41,759 nucleotides of DNA from Candidatus Gastranaerophilales bacterium. Lineage in GTDB: Bacteria > Cyanobacteriota > Vampirovibrionia > Gastranaerophilales > Gastranaerophilaceae. Under the pieces are notes generated by a model. The model saw only the letters and a list, made by a program, of their open reading frames with translations. It searched no databases and had not been told where the DNA came from. The position numbers and the translations under genes are program-made. How positions within the stretch are numbered: the first letter of the stretch is position 1; each line of letters opens with the position of its first letter. The DNA lies in assembly GCA_017467305.1 (NCBI GenBank), contig JAFTSM010000063.1, positions 1 through 41,759 of the forward strand. Direction: 5' to 3'. Positions 34,785-41,759 of the stretch are shown here, in pieces.

Positions 34785-35321
34785 CTAATTAAACATACTA
34801 AATTCACAACCACAGTAGTTTTGGCGGTAGAAGTTTTCTTCTTTTGCAATTTGCATTGTTTTTAAAAATCCATTTTCCTTCTTAAAATCAATATCTAAGA
34901 AGATTAATTCATATTTATCAGCAAGTTCAAATGCTACGTCAAAAATTACTTTTGATTGTTTATGTGGGCTAACAGTCAAAGTGGTTGTAAAATAATCATA
35001 CTCAAGTTTAAACGCTTTTAAAACAGTATATAAAAGTCTATATTCAAAACATCTTTTACAACGTTTACCACGTTCAGGCTCATCTTCTAGACCAATTATT
35101 GCATTATACCAGCCCTCTGGGTCTTGTTTATCAACAATTAGTTCAACATTTTTCTTTTTAGCATATAATTCAAGTTCTGCTAAACGTCTTTCAAATTCTT
35201 CATTTGGGAATATATTGGGATTAAAAAAATACAAAACTGGTTCAAATCCCATTTCTCTTAGTTTTTCAATAGGATGTGCACAGCAAACAGCGCAACAAGT
35301 GTGAACAAGAACTTTTTTCAT
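34785..35321 (-). CDS. queH: Epoxyqueuosine reductase QueH
   Basis: 178 aa enzyme making queuosine from epoxyqueuosine in tRNA, the non-cobalamin alternative to QueG. It has the conserved Cys pairs Cys9-10, 13-14 (HTCCAVCCAHP), Cys88/91 (GKRCKRC) and the C-terminal YCGC (170/172) that bind the Fe-S and second metal site. It starts 4 nt after the VKOR gene. Last in the korA operon. Other queuosine genes are not in the window. Confidence 0.93.
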   Translation of the reverse strand: MKKVLVHTCCAVCCAHPIEKLREMGFEPVLYFFNPNIFPNEEFERRLAELELYAKKKNVELIVDKQDPEGWYNAIIGLEDEPERGKRCKRCFEYRLLYTVLKAFKLEYDYFTTTLTVSPHKQSKVIFDVAFELADKYELIFLDIDFKKENGFLKTMQIAKEENFYRQNYCGCEFSMFN

Positions 35322-35325
35322 TATG

Positions 35326-36510
35326 TTATTCTTTTACCTTACCACCTTGTTCAATAACTGTTTGTCTTAATTCTGGGTATGTTCCAGCACCTAATATTCT
35401 TTTTAAACCAACAAATATTGTTGGAGTTCCATATACTTCTTTTGAGTCAGCTTCTGCAATTGATTGTTTGATTTCTTCTTTAACAATATCGCTATTTGCA
35501 TCTTCTTTTAATTTTTTAATATCAAAATCTAATAATCTTGCTTCTTCAATAATTTCTTTTTCTGTTTCTGGAGAAGAACCAAATAATATATCAGACATTT
35601 GCCAATACATATTTTGTTTTGCAGCGGCTAGTGCATAGCTAGTTTTTAAACAAGAATTTTTATGTCCATCGTGTTGCATATTATGATTACAAGTTTTTTC
35701 TAAAGGGACAGAATGTTGATAAACTCTTACGTTAGAAAAATCTTGAACAATTCTATGCAAGAATACGTGAGCCATAAAGCAACCACCACAGTTAAAATCA
35801 ACATATTCGTGAATTATTACATCAGCATCTTTTGGACCAATTGCATTACCCTCTGTAATTTCATCATATCCTTTCATATATGCTTTCATTTGATTTTGTT
35901 TTTCTATTTGCGGTGTCAAAATATTAGATACTGTTGTATATGATAATATTGAAGACATTAATAAACATAGCAAGAAAAACCAAAAGGCATTTCTTTTAAC
36001 CTTGATTGCTTCAATAAAATCAATAAAGCAATTTTTAATAGCTTGTACAACAGTAAATTCTTTTGTTTTTGATGTAATTGCAATTAAAAGATTAACAATA
36101 TAAGTCATAAAACAGAATATACAAATAGAATTAATTTTTAGTACTGAAATTGCACCTAATGACATTGAAACTAAAAATGAGAATAAACCAATACAAAACA
36201 TATAAGAAAGTGGATTTTTAAATACTTTTAAAATACCAAAACCTTTTACATTTTGAAGTTTATCAACATATGTCATCACTAAAAAGAATAAATATAAGAT
36301 AACACCCCATAATGAAAGTGGAACACCAAAAAATTGAGAATAAGAAGTCTTAGCGACTCCATCACAATCCATTCCATCGCTTATTGCACAAATACTTGGT
36401 TGAGCATCTACAACAAAGTTTGCATTGTAATATACAACACAAAGCTCAATTGACAGACCTAAACCTACGATAGCAAGTAGTGTTAATAATATTCTTCTAG
36501 TTTTATTCAT
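35326..36510 (-). CDS. VKOR-DsbA fusion (disulfide bond formation)
   Basis: 394 aa. A four-helix VKOR domain (1-145) has the loop cysteines Cys41 and Cys49 and the quinone-side C130-x-x-C133. One more helix (about 175-198) precedes an extracytoplasmic DsbA/thioredoxin domain with C241-G-G-C244 and the cis-Pro in YGTPTIFVG. VKOR reoxidises the Trx partner and passes electrons to quinone. The fusion lets one protein make disulfides. Cyanobacteria carry related VKOR-Trx fusions. In an operon with korAB (8 nt after korB). Confidence 0.9.
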   Translation of the reverse strand: MNKTRRILLTLLAIVGLGLSIELCVVYYNANFVVDAQPSICAISDGMDCDGVAKTSYSQFFGVPLSLWGVILYLFFLVMTYVDKLQNVKGFGILKVFKNPLSYMFCIGLFSFLVSMSLGAISVLKINSICIFCFMTYIVNLLIAITSKTKEFTVVQAIKNCFIDFIEAIKVKRNAFWFFLLCLLMSSILSYTTVSNILTPQIEKQNQMKAYMKGYDEITEGNAIGPKDADVIIHEYVDFNCGGCFMAHVFLHRIVQDFSNVRVYQHSVPLEKTCNHNMQHDGHKNSCLKTSYALAAAKQNMYWQMSDILFGSSPETEKEIIEEARLLDFDIKKLKEDANSDIVKEEIKQSIAEADSKEVYGTPTIFVGLKRILGAGTYPELRQTVIEQGGKVKE

Positions 36511-36518
36511 TTTATCAC

Positions 36519-37364
36519 CTATTGAAATTGTTTCATTACATCTTTTACTGTTATATTATCACAAGATTGTGATTTTGCCTTTTTTATAATTTCTCTATAT
36601 CTATCTTCATATGTTTGACGTTCTGTTTTATAGAACAATCCCATATAAAGTCCTTCAGATGAAAAAGCATATTTCATTGCGTTTGCTCTATCTTCTAAGT
36701 CATGATTATCTGGTAATGGTACTGATAACTCTTTTATTTTTTCATAAGAAGATACTTTATTATATTGAACACAAGGAGAAATTATGTGAATAAATGCAAA
36801 ACCTTTGTGTTGTAAACCACCTAAAATAAGGTTTTCCAATTGTTTAACATCGCCAGAATAACCACGTGCCACATAAGAAGCATTAAAAGATAATGCCATT
36901 AATACTGGGTTGATTCTATCAGCCGTCCAAGCATAAGGATTACATTTTGTAGTTGTTCCTATTCTAGAAGTTGGTGAACACTGACCTTTGGTTAACGCAT
37001 AAATTTCATTATCCATCATAATATAGGTAATATTTGGATTTTTTCTTGCAGCGTGAATAAAGTGATTTCCGCCAATACTTAATCCATCACCATCTCCACC
37101 AACAGCAATTACATTCGTTTGGGGTCTTGCTTCTTTTACACCAATTGCAACTGGCAAAGCTCTTCCGTGAATAGTATGAAATCCGTAAGTAGACATAAAA
37201 AACGGAAATCTGCTTGAACAACCAATACCAGAAATCACAGCAGTTTCATGTGTCTGATAATTCAATGTAGCCATAGCTTTTCGTAAAGCCATAATTACAG
37301 CGTGATTTCCACATCCTGGACACCAAGACGGTTTTACTCTTCCCTTATAATCATTTGCTTCCAT
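36519..37364 (-). CDS. korB: 2-oxoacid:ferredoxin oxidoreductase beta subunit
   Basis: 281 aa TPP-binding subunit. It has WCPGCGNHAV at the start, the TPP/Mg motif GGDGDGLSIGGNH and DNEIYALTKGQ(C)SPTS. It pairs with the alpha/gamma fusion encoded 15 nt upstream. The reaction oxidises 2-oxoglutarate or another 2-oxoacid to the acyl-CoA and gives reduced ferredoxin. Whether it prefers 2-oxoglutarate or branched substrates cannot be told. Confidence 0.92.
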   Translation of the reverse strand: MEANDYKGRVKPSWCPGCGNHAVIMALRKAMATLNYQTHETAVISGIGCSSRFPFFMSTYGFHTIHGRALPVAIGVKEARPQTNVIAVGGDGDGLSIGGNHFIHAARKNPNITYIMMDNEIYALTKGQCSPTSRIGTTTKCNPYAWTADRINPVLMALSFNASYVARGYSGDVKQLENLILGGLQHKGFAFIHIISPCVQYNKVSSYEKIKELSVPLPDNHDLEDRANAMKYAFSSEGLYMGLFYKTERQTYEDRYREIIKKAKSQSCDNITVKDVMKQFQ

Positions 37365-37379
37365 TTGAATTACCTCTTT

Positions 37380-39170
37380 TTAGAAATGAGTATGCTTATT
37401 TGTTGATAATAGTTCTTTATCTTTTTGTAATTTTGCGACTTTTTGAATTTCATCGTAAATTTCTTCTGGATTAAATGGAGTGCCGTCATATTTTAAAAAC
37501 TCTAGCACTTCCATACCACGATTAATATGGGTACATCTTTCAACTATTGTAGATTTAAATTGTGCATTATAATTTGCTTCTACAACAATTACTACATCTT
37601 TATTTTTAATGAAGTTTTTAATCCAATCAGTTGGGAGTGGATAAAGTGTTCTAGGATATAATGCTTGAACTTTTATTCCTTGTTTTTGTGCCATATCAAT
37701 AGCTTCAAAAACAGCACCAGAAGTTGAACCCCAGCTTATAATACCAATTGACGCATCTTCACTGCCGTAGGTTTTAGCTTTTGAAAATTGACCAGTTGCT
37801 GTTTCTAATTTTCTAAAACGTTTTTCTGTCATTTTTCTATGAACATCAGCTGCAGGAGTTGGTGCATTTGCTTCAGTGTGTTCTAAACCTGTTATAACGT
37901 GTTCTCCATATTTATCACCAACAGAAGTTATAGGTGAAATTCCACTAGGTGTATCTTCGAATCTATTATAGATATCACCTTCTTTTAATTGCGGTTTATG
38001 CCTATTAACGATTTTTAGATTATCTAAGTCAATCAAATCAACACATTCTCTGCGTGGACCTAATGAAGCATCAGAAAGAATAATAACTGGAACTTGATAC
38101 TGTTCTGCAAAGTTAAAAGCATTTATTGTTTGATAGAAACAATCTTCAACATTCATTGGTGCTAATACAATTTTAGGACAATCTCCATGAGTACCATAAA
38201 TAGCTGCACACAAGTCACTTTGCTCCGTTTTTGTTGGCATGCCAGTACTTGGTCCACATCTTTGAACATCAGCAATAACAACTGGAAGTTCTGACATTGA
38301 CGCAAGACCAATTGCTTCTTGCATTAGTGATAATCCAGGACCAGATGTCGCAGTCATTGATTTTACACCAGCAAATGAAGCGCCAAGTGCGTAATTTATA
38401 GCAGCTATTTCATCTTCACATTGGACCATTTTTCCACCAAATTTAGGAAGTTCTTTTGCAAGCCATTCCATAATTTCTGTAGCCGGAGTAATCGGATAAC
38501 CAGAAAAGAATCGACAACCTGCTGCAAGTGCGGCCAAACCAATAGCTTCATTACCAGACATAATTAACTTGGCACCAGATATTTGCATATTTACTTTGTC
38601 ATAAATATCTTTGCGAACTAATTTTTTACAAGCATATTCAAAACCAATATTTAATGCTTTCTTATTCACATCTATAATTTCTTGAGATTTTAATTTATAA
38701 CGTAATTCAATATCACTTAAAATCTGTTCTTCTAAGTTGAGATTTTTCAATAATCCAACAACAACACCAAGTGCTACCATATTTCTAGAACGTTCAGAAT
38801 TAAGCTCTTTTGCAAGTGTTGTTAATGGTAAACCATAAATAACAATATCTTCACGTGATTCTTTTAATTCTGTAACTAATTCAGAGTCGTAAATAAGAAC
38901 TCCATTTGAAGAAATCTTATTTAACCCTTCATAAATAGTGGTTTCATCTAAACAGACAAGAATATCCGTCTCTCCAGTTGCTGTTAGTCTTCTATTTTCA
39001 CTAATCCTTAACGTGTAGTAGCACTTTCCGTCACCACGAATTTCAGAAGGAAATGCTCTAAAGGTTGTAACATAATAACCTTTTCTTGCTGTAGCATATG
39101 ACAAAATATCGCCAGCACTAATAATACCTTGACCAGAGGTACCAGAAATTTTCACCTTTAAGTCTTTCAT
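37380..39170 (-). CDS. korA: 2-oxoacid:ferredoxin oxidoreductase, gamma-alpha fusion subunit
   Basis: 596 aa. Residues 1-190 are the gamma domain (SGTSGQGIISAGDILSYA). From about 195 the alpha domain follows, with FFSGYPITPATEIMEWLA, TSGPGLSLM and SDASLGPRREC, and the C-terminal domain II (about 460-590). Such a fusion of gamma and alpha is common in KorA. There is no dedicated delta (ferredoxin) subunit gene. First gene of the operon korA-korB-VKOR-queH. Ribosome binding site AGGAGG. Confidence 0.92.
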   Translation of the reverse strand: MKDLKVKISGTSGQGIISAGDILSYATARKGYYVTTFRAFPSEIRGDGKCYYTLRISENRRLTATGETDILVCLDETTIYEGLNKISSNGVLIYDSELVTELKESREDIVIYGLPLTTLAKELNSERSRNMVALGVVVGLLKNLNLEEQILSDIELRYKLKSQEIIDVNKKALNIGFEYACKKLVRKDIYDKVNMQISGAKLIMSGNEAIGLAALAAGCRFFSGYPITPATEIMEWLAKELPKFGGKMVQCEDEIAAINYALGASFAGVKSMTATSGPGLSLMQEAIGLASMSELPVVIADVQRCGPSTGMPTKTEQSDLCAAIYGTHGDCPKIVLAPMNVEDCFYQTINAFNFAEQYQVPVIILSDASLGPRRECVDLIDLDNLKIVNRHKPQLKEGDIYNRFEDTPSGISPITSVGDKYGEHVITGLEHTEANAPTPAADVHRKMTEKRFRKLETATGQFSKAKTYGSEDASIGIISWGSTSGAVFEAIDMAQKQGIKVQALYPRTLYPLPTDWIKNFIKNKDVVIVVEANYNAQFKSTIVERCTHINRGMEVLEFLKYDGTPFNPEEIYDEIQKVAKLQKDKELLSTNKHTHF

Positions 39171-39286
39171 ATAGAAAAACCCTCCTAATAGTAATAATAT
39201 TTTATTACTTTTTTAGAGAAATAAAAGCTTTGTTAAAATATTGTAATCTTAAAATGAATAAAAAAATACGTACCTATATTATTTAC

Positions 39287-39296
39287 TACATTTGTA
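39287..39296. promoter_or_regulatory. Operator-like palindrome 1 (TACA-N2-TGTA)
   Basis: TACATTTGTA, within ACTACA-TT-TGTAGT. It matches the TACAnnTGTA form of CopY/BlaI/MecI-family operators. It lies just downstream of a TATATT/TATTAT -10 candidate (about 39275-39283), a position suited to repression. Confidence 0.4.
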
Positions 39297-39324
39297 GTTT
39301 AAAAAGTCTTAATTTTGGGAATAT

Positions 39325-39334
39325 TACAATTGTA
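39325..39334. promoter_or_regulatory. Operator-like palindrome 2 (TACA-N2-TGTA)
   Basis: TACAATTGTA, a perfect palindrome 38 bp downstream of the first copy. It abuts the ribosome binding site (GGAG) of the HNH gene at 39344. Confidence 0.4.
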
Positions 39335-39343
39335 GGAGTTAAT

Positions 39344-39868
39344 ATGAAAAAGGTTCTTTTACTTGACATCCATAATCATCCTATCAACATTTGTAGCTGG
39401 AAACGTGCCTTAATTCTTCTAATGAAGGGGAAGGCAGAGAACGCTAGAAAATTAAATGATATTGAAAGCATGATTAGGGTGGAGAACCAATTAATTCCAC
39501 GAGTCATTAAGTTAACTTATGAATTGGCAGTTCCTTATAAAGAACTGCCTTTTTGTAGGGAAAATATTCTTGTAAGAGATGAATTTGTTTGCCAATATTG
39601 TGGCAAAAAATTCCCTGCAAGTGAATTAACTCTTGACCATGTTTTCCCTAAATCAAGATTAGGTCCAGATATTTGGGAGAATATAGTTGCTTGCTGTAAA
39701 GAATGTAATCAAAAGAAAGCGGATAGAACACCAAAAGAAGCAAGAATGAAGTTACTTCGTAGACCATATCGTCCAAAAGATTATTTATTATTTGAACTTA
39801 AAAAATATCCAGAAAGTATTGTAAGATATTGGCGTGCATTCTTTAATATTTCGCCATTACAAGCATAA
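39344..39868 (+). CDS. HNH endonuclease family protein, cyanobacterial type
   Basis: 174 aa from the ATG at 39344, chosen because GGAG precedes it and MKKVLLLDIHNHPINICSW starts the known domain. An upstream in-frame ATG at 39230 would cover the operators. The HNH zinc finger is CQYCGKKF...LDHVFPKSRLG...NIVACCKECNQKK, with Cys pairs and the catalytic His of LDHV. Many cyanobacteria carry such proteins next to restriction or repair functions; the role here is unknown. It overlaps the end of the gene at 39857 by 12 nt. Confidence 0.85.
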   Translation: MKKVLLLDIHNHPINICSWKRALILLMKGKAENARKLNDIESMIRVENQLIPRVIKLTYELAVPYKELPFCRENILVRDEFVCQYCGKKFPASELTLDHVFPKSRLGPDIWENIVACCKECNQKKADRTPKEARMKLLRRPYRPKDYLLFELKKYPESIVRYWRAFFNISPLQA

Positions 39869-40657
39869 ATGGGGATACATCATTCTTGAGCATCTTCCTA
39901 ACTCTTTTATTTCGTTTTCAGAAAGTTTCTCTTCATCTTTGAAAACGATTCTATTTCTTATATAGAAATCATTTTTATCTAAAAATTCACCTGTTTCTTC
40001 AAAGTGGTCAATTCTAAATAAAGAAAAGCTATCATTAAAATCTGATTTGTTTTTGTTTTCATCAATAAATCTTGCGTATTTATCTTTTGCACCAGATATT
40101 GAATCAGCAAATCCCATCCAACTATCTAGAACAATCATATCTTTTTCTTTTGGATTTTCTTTTCCCATTGCACTAATTACGATAGTATGGTCTAAGTCGT
40201 AATTTTTAGCGAATATTACTTTATTAGTTTTTTTATGAACGTACTCAGTTTTTTGCTCTAAGCTTACTCTTTTTGCATCATTAATACCATTTGCTGCAAG
40301 AGTTGCCATTGTTACAATAGAGGCTTCATGACAATTACCTATTTTAGTTTTCTTAATTCTTTCTAATGGTCTTATAAATGGTGGTTCTACAAAATAGCTT
40401 TTTTTAGAACTTTCATCATCAACTATCCTACCAGCATTTATTTTATAAACTATTCTTTGAGCAATTTGAATAGTTCTAACTTGCTTGGGTGTATTTTGTC
40501 CTTTTCCATTTAAACAGTAAAACTCCTGCAAATACGAAGGGCTGAACATAGGGAAATTAGCTGTTGCTTTACGTTGAATATCATCAGCTTTTCTAATTTC
40601 TTTTTTCTTTGCAGAGAATATTGGTCTAGTGTAATTTGTTTGTAATGAGATTTTCAT
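39857..40657 (-). CDS. Lineage-specific protein with a papain-like C-H-D triad
   Basis: 266 aa starting MKISLQTNYTRPIFSAKKKE (lineage N-terminal motif). The core shows GNCHEAS (Cys109), LDHTIVI (His157) and VLDSW (Asp178), the order and spacing of a papain/transglutaminase-type triad as in several effector-like cysteine proteases (GNCxE ... DHxxVV ... xVxDPW). Target unknown; no signal peptide. The start has no clear ribosome binding site and lies 53 nt from the divergent gene at 40710. Confidence 0.7.
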   Translation of the reverse strand: MKISLQTNYTRPIFSAKKKEIRKADDIQRKATANFPMFSPSYLQEFYCLNGKGQNTPKQVRTIQIAQRIVYKINAGRIVDDESSKKSYFVEPPFIRPLERIKKTKIGNCHEASIVTMATLAANGINDAKRVSLEQKTEYVHKKTNKVIFAKNYDLDHTIVISAMGKENPKEKDMIVLDSWMGFADSISGAKDKYARFIDENKNKSDFNDSFSLFRIDHFEETGEFLDKNDFYIRNRIVFKDEEKLSENEIKELGRCSRMMYPHLCL

Positions 40658-40697
40658 ATTCTATTTAAAATCTCTAAAAATATTTTTTGCTTTTATG

Positions 40698-40703
40698 TAT
40701 AAT
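40698..40703 (+). promoter_or_regulatory. -10 box placed for a leaderless start
   Basis: Perfect TATAAT lies exactly 6 nt (CATTGT) before the ATG at 40710. An in-frame ATG at 40695 would be upstream of this box. Confidence 0.5.
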
Positions 40704-40709
40704 CATTGT

Positions 40710-41516
40710 ATGAAAAGACTTTGTATATTTGCACATTATGATAAAAATAATTTAATAGATGATTATATCATCTATTATTTACGTGAATTAAAAAAGTCAT
40801 TTAATAAAATCATTTTTGTTTCTGATAGTGACTTATCTAAAAAAGAAACAGATAAAATTATAGATTTAGTTGATTACATACAAGCGTTTAACCACGGTGA
40901 ATATGACTGGGGATCATATAAATATGGTTATTTTATTGCAAAAGAAAATTACTTATTACAAGGCATTGATGAAGTTTTATTTTGCAATGATTCTGTTTAT
41001 GGACCAGTCTTTCAGCTAGAACCTATATTTGAAAAAATGTCTAATGATAATGATTGTGATTTTTGGGGAATGTATGAAAATCAAGACGGCATTATAAAAG
41101 GAGATAAAGCAAATCATCTTCAATCTTGGTTTCTATTACTTAAGAGAAATGTTGTAGATTCGGACTTATTTGATGATTTTATTTGTTCTGTAAAACATTT
41201 AGAAGATAAAAACGATATTATTCAAAAATATGAAATAAATTTTACTCAAAGAATGTCTTGTTGCTTTAAATATAAAGCTCTTTATACTTCAGAAAATGGT
41301 AATGCTGTAACACAAGCCACACCAATCTTATTAGAAAAAGGTTTTCCTTTTATAAAAACTGTTGTGACACGAAAATATAATATGCCATTTCAATTAGTTC
41401 CTAAAGAACTTGTAAGACTAATTATGAAACATGCAAAAAGAATAGGTAGAGTACCTATAATACCGAGATTTTTTAAAACTCTTGCTTGGAAAAGCAAAAT
41501 GAAAAAGTTTACATAA
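40710..41516 (+). CDS. RgpF-like (rhamnan synthesis F) glycan protein
   Basis: 268 aa. KRLCIFAHYDKNNLIDDYI, a repeated-strand region, HGEYDWGSYKYG and DEVLFCNDSVYGP (about residues 88-100) are typical of the rhamnan-synthesis F family found in cell wall and O-antigen polysaccharide loci. The usual context of sugar genes is missing here. The ATG at 40710 is preferred because the -10 box lies 6 nt before it. Confidence 0.8.
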   Translation: MKRLCIFAHYDKNNLIDDYIIYYLRELKKSFNKIIFVSDSDLSKKETDKIIDLVDYIQAFNHGEYDWGSYKYGYFIAKENYLLQGIDEVLFCNDSVYGPVFQLEPIFEKMSNDNDCDFWGMYENQDGIIKGDKANHLQSWFLLLKRNVVDSDLFDDFICSVKHLEDKNDIIQKYEINFTQRMSCCFKYKALYTSENGNAVTQATPILLEKGFPFIKTVVTRKYNMPFQLVPKELVRLIMKHAKRIGRVPIIPRFFKTLAWKSKMKKFT

Positions 41517-41519
41517 ATG

Positions 41520-41571
41520 ATGTTATAGATACGTCTTTGCGAGCGTTAGCGTGGCAAACCAGAGATAACAT
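41520..41571. repeat. REP-like palindromic element
   Basis: ATGTTAT (41520-26) / ATAACAT (41565-71) form an outer stem, and TTTGC / GCAAA enclose GAGCGTTAGCGTG. The TTTGCGAGC...GCGTGGCAAA core resembles the TTGCGAGC palindromic repeats scattered through many bacterial genomes. Confidence 0.55.
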
Positions 41572-41635
41572 AATAAAAAATAAAATATTCTGCTAGATAT
41601 TGTTTGTTATTATATTTAAATAAAATAAAATTATC

Positions 41636-41759
41636 ATCCGGCAGCTACGGATAGATAACATCTAAGCTCAGCCAAGCTGCGGAACTCGGCAATTACATTG
41701 CCTCAAACAGGTCCTCGCCTGCAATTTCTTCGCTAATATGTTCTTACTATCCTTCGCTA
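41636..41759. repeat. Hairpin-rich segment reaching the window edge
   Basis: Compensating arms suggest a multibranch fold: GGATAG(41649-54)/CTATCC(41747-52), AACAT/ATGTT, GCAGCT(41641-46)/AGCTGC(41675-80), GGCAAT(41688-93)/ATTGCC(41697-702) and CAGG/CCTG (41708-21). ATCCG/CGGAT (41636-52) is an alternative to the outer stem. No credible coding frame. The segment is more G+C-rich than its neighbours and may continue past the window. Confidence 0.4.

Noticed and set aside
39344-39868. HNH gene as IscB-type RNA-guided nuclease with a guide RNA nearby
   Set aside because: The protein is only 174 aa, has no RuvC domain and no bridge helix, and no conserved RNA adjoins it. It fits the small cyanobacterial HNH type.
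1-41759. CRISPR array, IS element or prophage
   Set aside because: No regularly spaced direct repeats, no cas, transposase or phage structural genes were seen. The Xer protein alone does not indicate a prophage.

Overview
The window looks like chromosomal DNA of a strictly anaerobic, fermentative, AT-rich gut bacterium, most likely a non-photosynthetic relative of Cyanobacteria (Melainabacteria / Gastranaerophilales type). The evidence is the trimeric [FeFe] hydrogenase, a 2-oxoacid:ferredoxin oxidoreductase, a cyanobacterial-style HNH protein and VKOR-DsbA fusion, and several lineage-type proteins of unknown function whose N-termini carry a short 'SFKG'-like motif. The lineage call is inference from recognised families; no rRNA is present to confirm it.

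Layout. 1-2.2 kb: end of an upstream transcript with its terminator, then nifU-nifS (Fe-S cluster assembly). 2.2-6.2 kb: secreted or membrane-anchored small proteins, including lysine-rich coiled-coil proteins and one with six consecutive 11-residue repeats, and a secreted alpha/beta hydrolase. 6.2-11.7 kb: nucleoside transporter, Xer recombinase and lineage-specific proteins. 11.8-17.8 kb: a GT2-like membrane protein, a probable C-rich small RNA, tRNA-Arg(ACG) with a duplicated 3' end around a hairpin-rich insert, a K+/H+ antiporter, a small secreted protein and a large cupin protein. 17.9-24.4 kb: bioA-bioD, rsmG, an AAA/STAND-like ATPase-TPR protein, a DMT-type membrane protein and an HpcH-type aldolase. 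24.4-30.1 kb: lineage-specific membrane protein, a possible Met-rich micro-gene, and the hydrogenase operon hydC-hydB-hydA. 30.3-33.7 kb: a TPR gene broken by a 1-nt frameshift, dusB and a GIY-YIG protein. 33.7-39.2 kb: lineage-specific protein, then the operon korA-korB-VKOR/DsbA-queH. 39.2-41.8 kb: HNH gene behind two tandem operator-like palindromes, a papain-like-fold candidate, an RgpF-like glycan protein, and a palindromic repeat plus a hairpin-rich segment at the right edge.

Physiology. KorAB makes reduced ferredoxin from a 2-oxoacid; the HydABC complex can combine electrons from ferredoxin and NADH to form H2; NifUS supplies Fe-S clusters for both. Biotin completion genes and a nucleoside importer suggest mixed synthesis and scavenging.

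The most interesting global signal is regulatory. About eight genes have no ribosome binding site but carry a -10-like hexamer 6 (once 7) nt upstream of the ATG, which predicts leaderless mRNAs, whereas most other genes have clear Shine-Dalgarno sequences. Other candidates for new biology are the recurring N-terminal motif, the Met-rich micro-gene, the C-rich sRNA and the structured insert at the tRNA.
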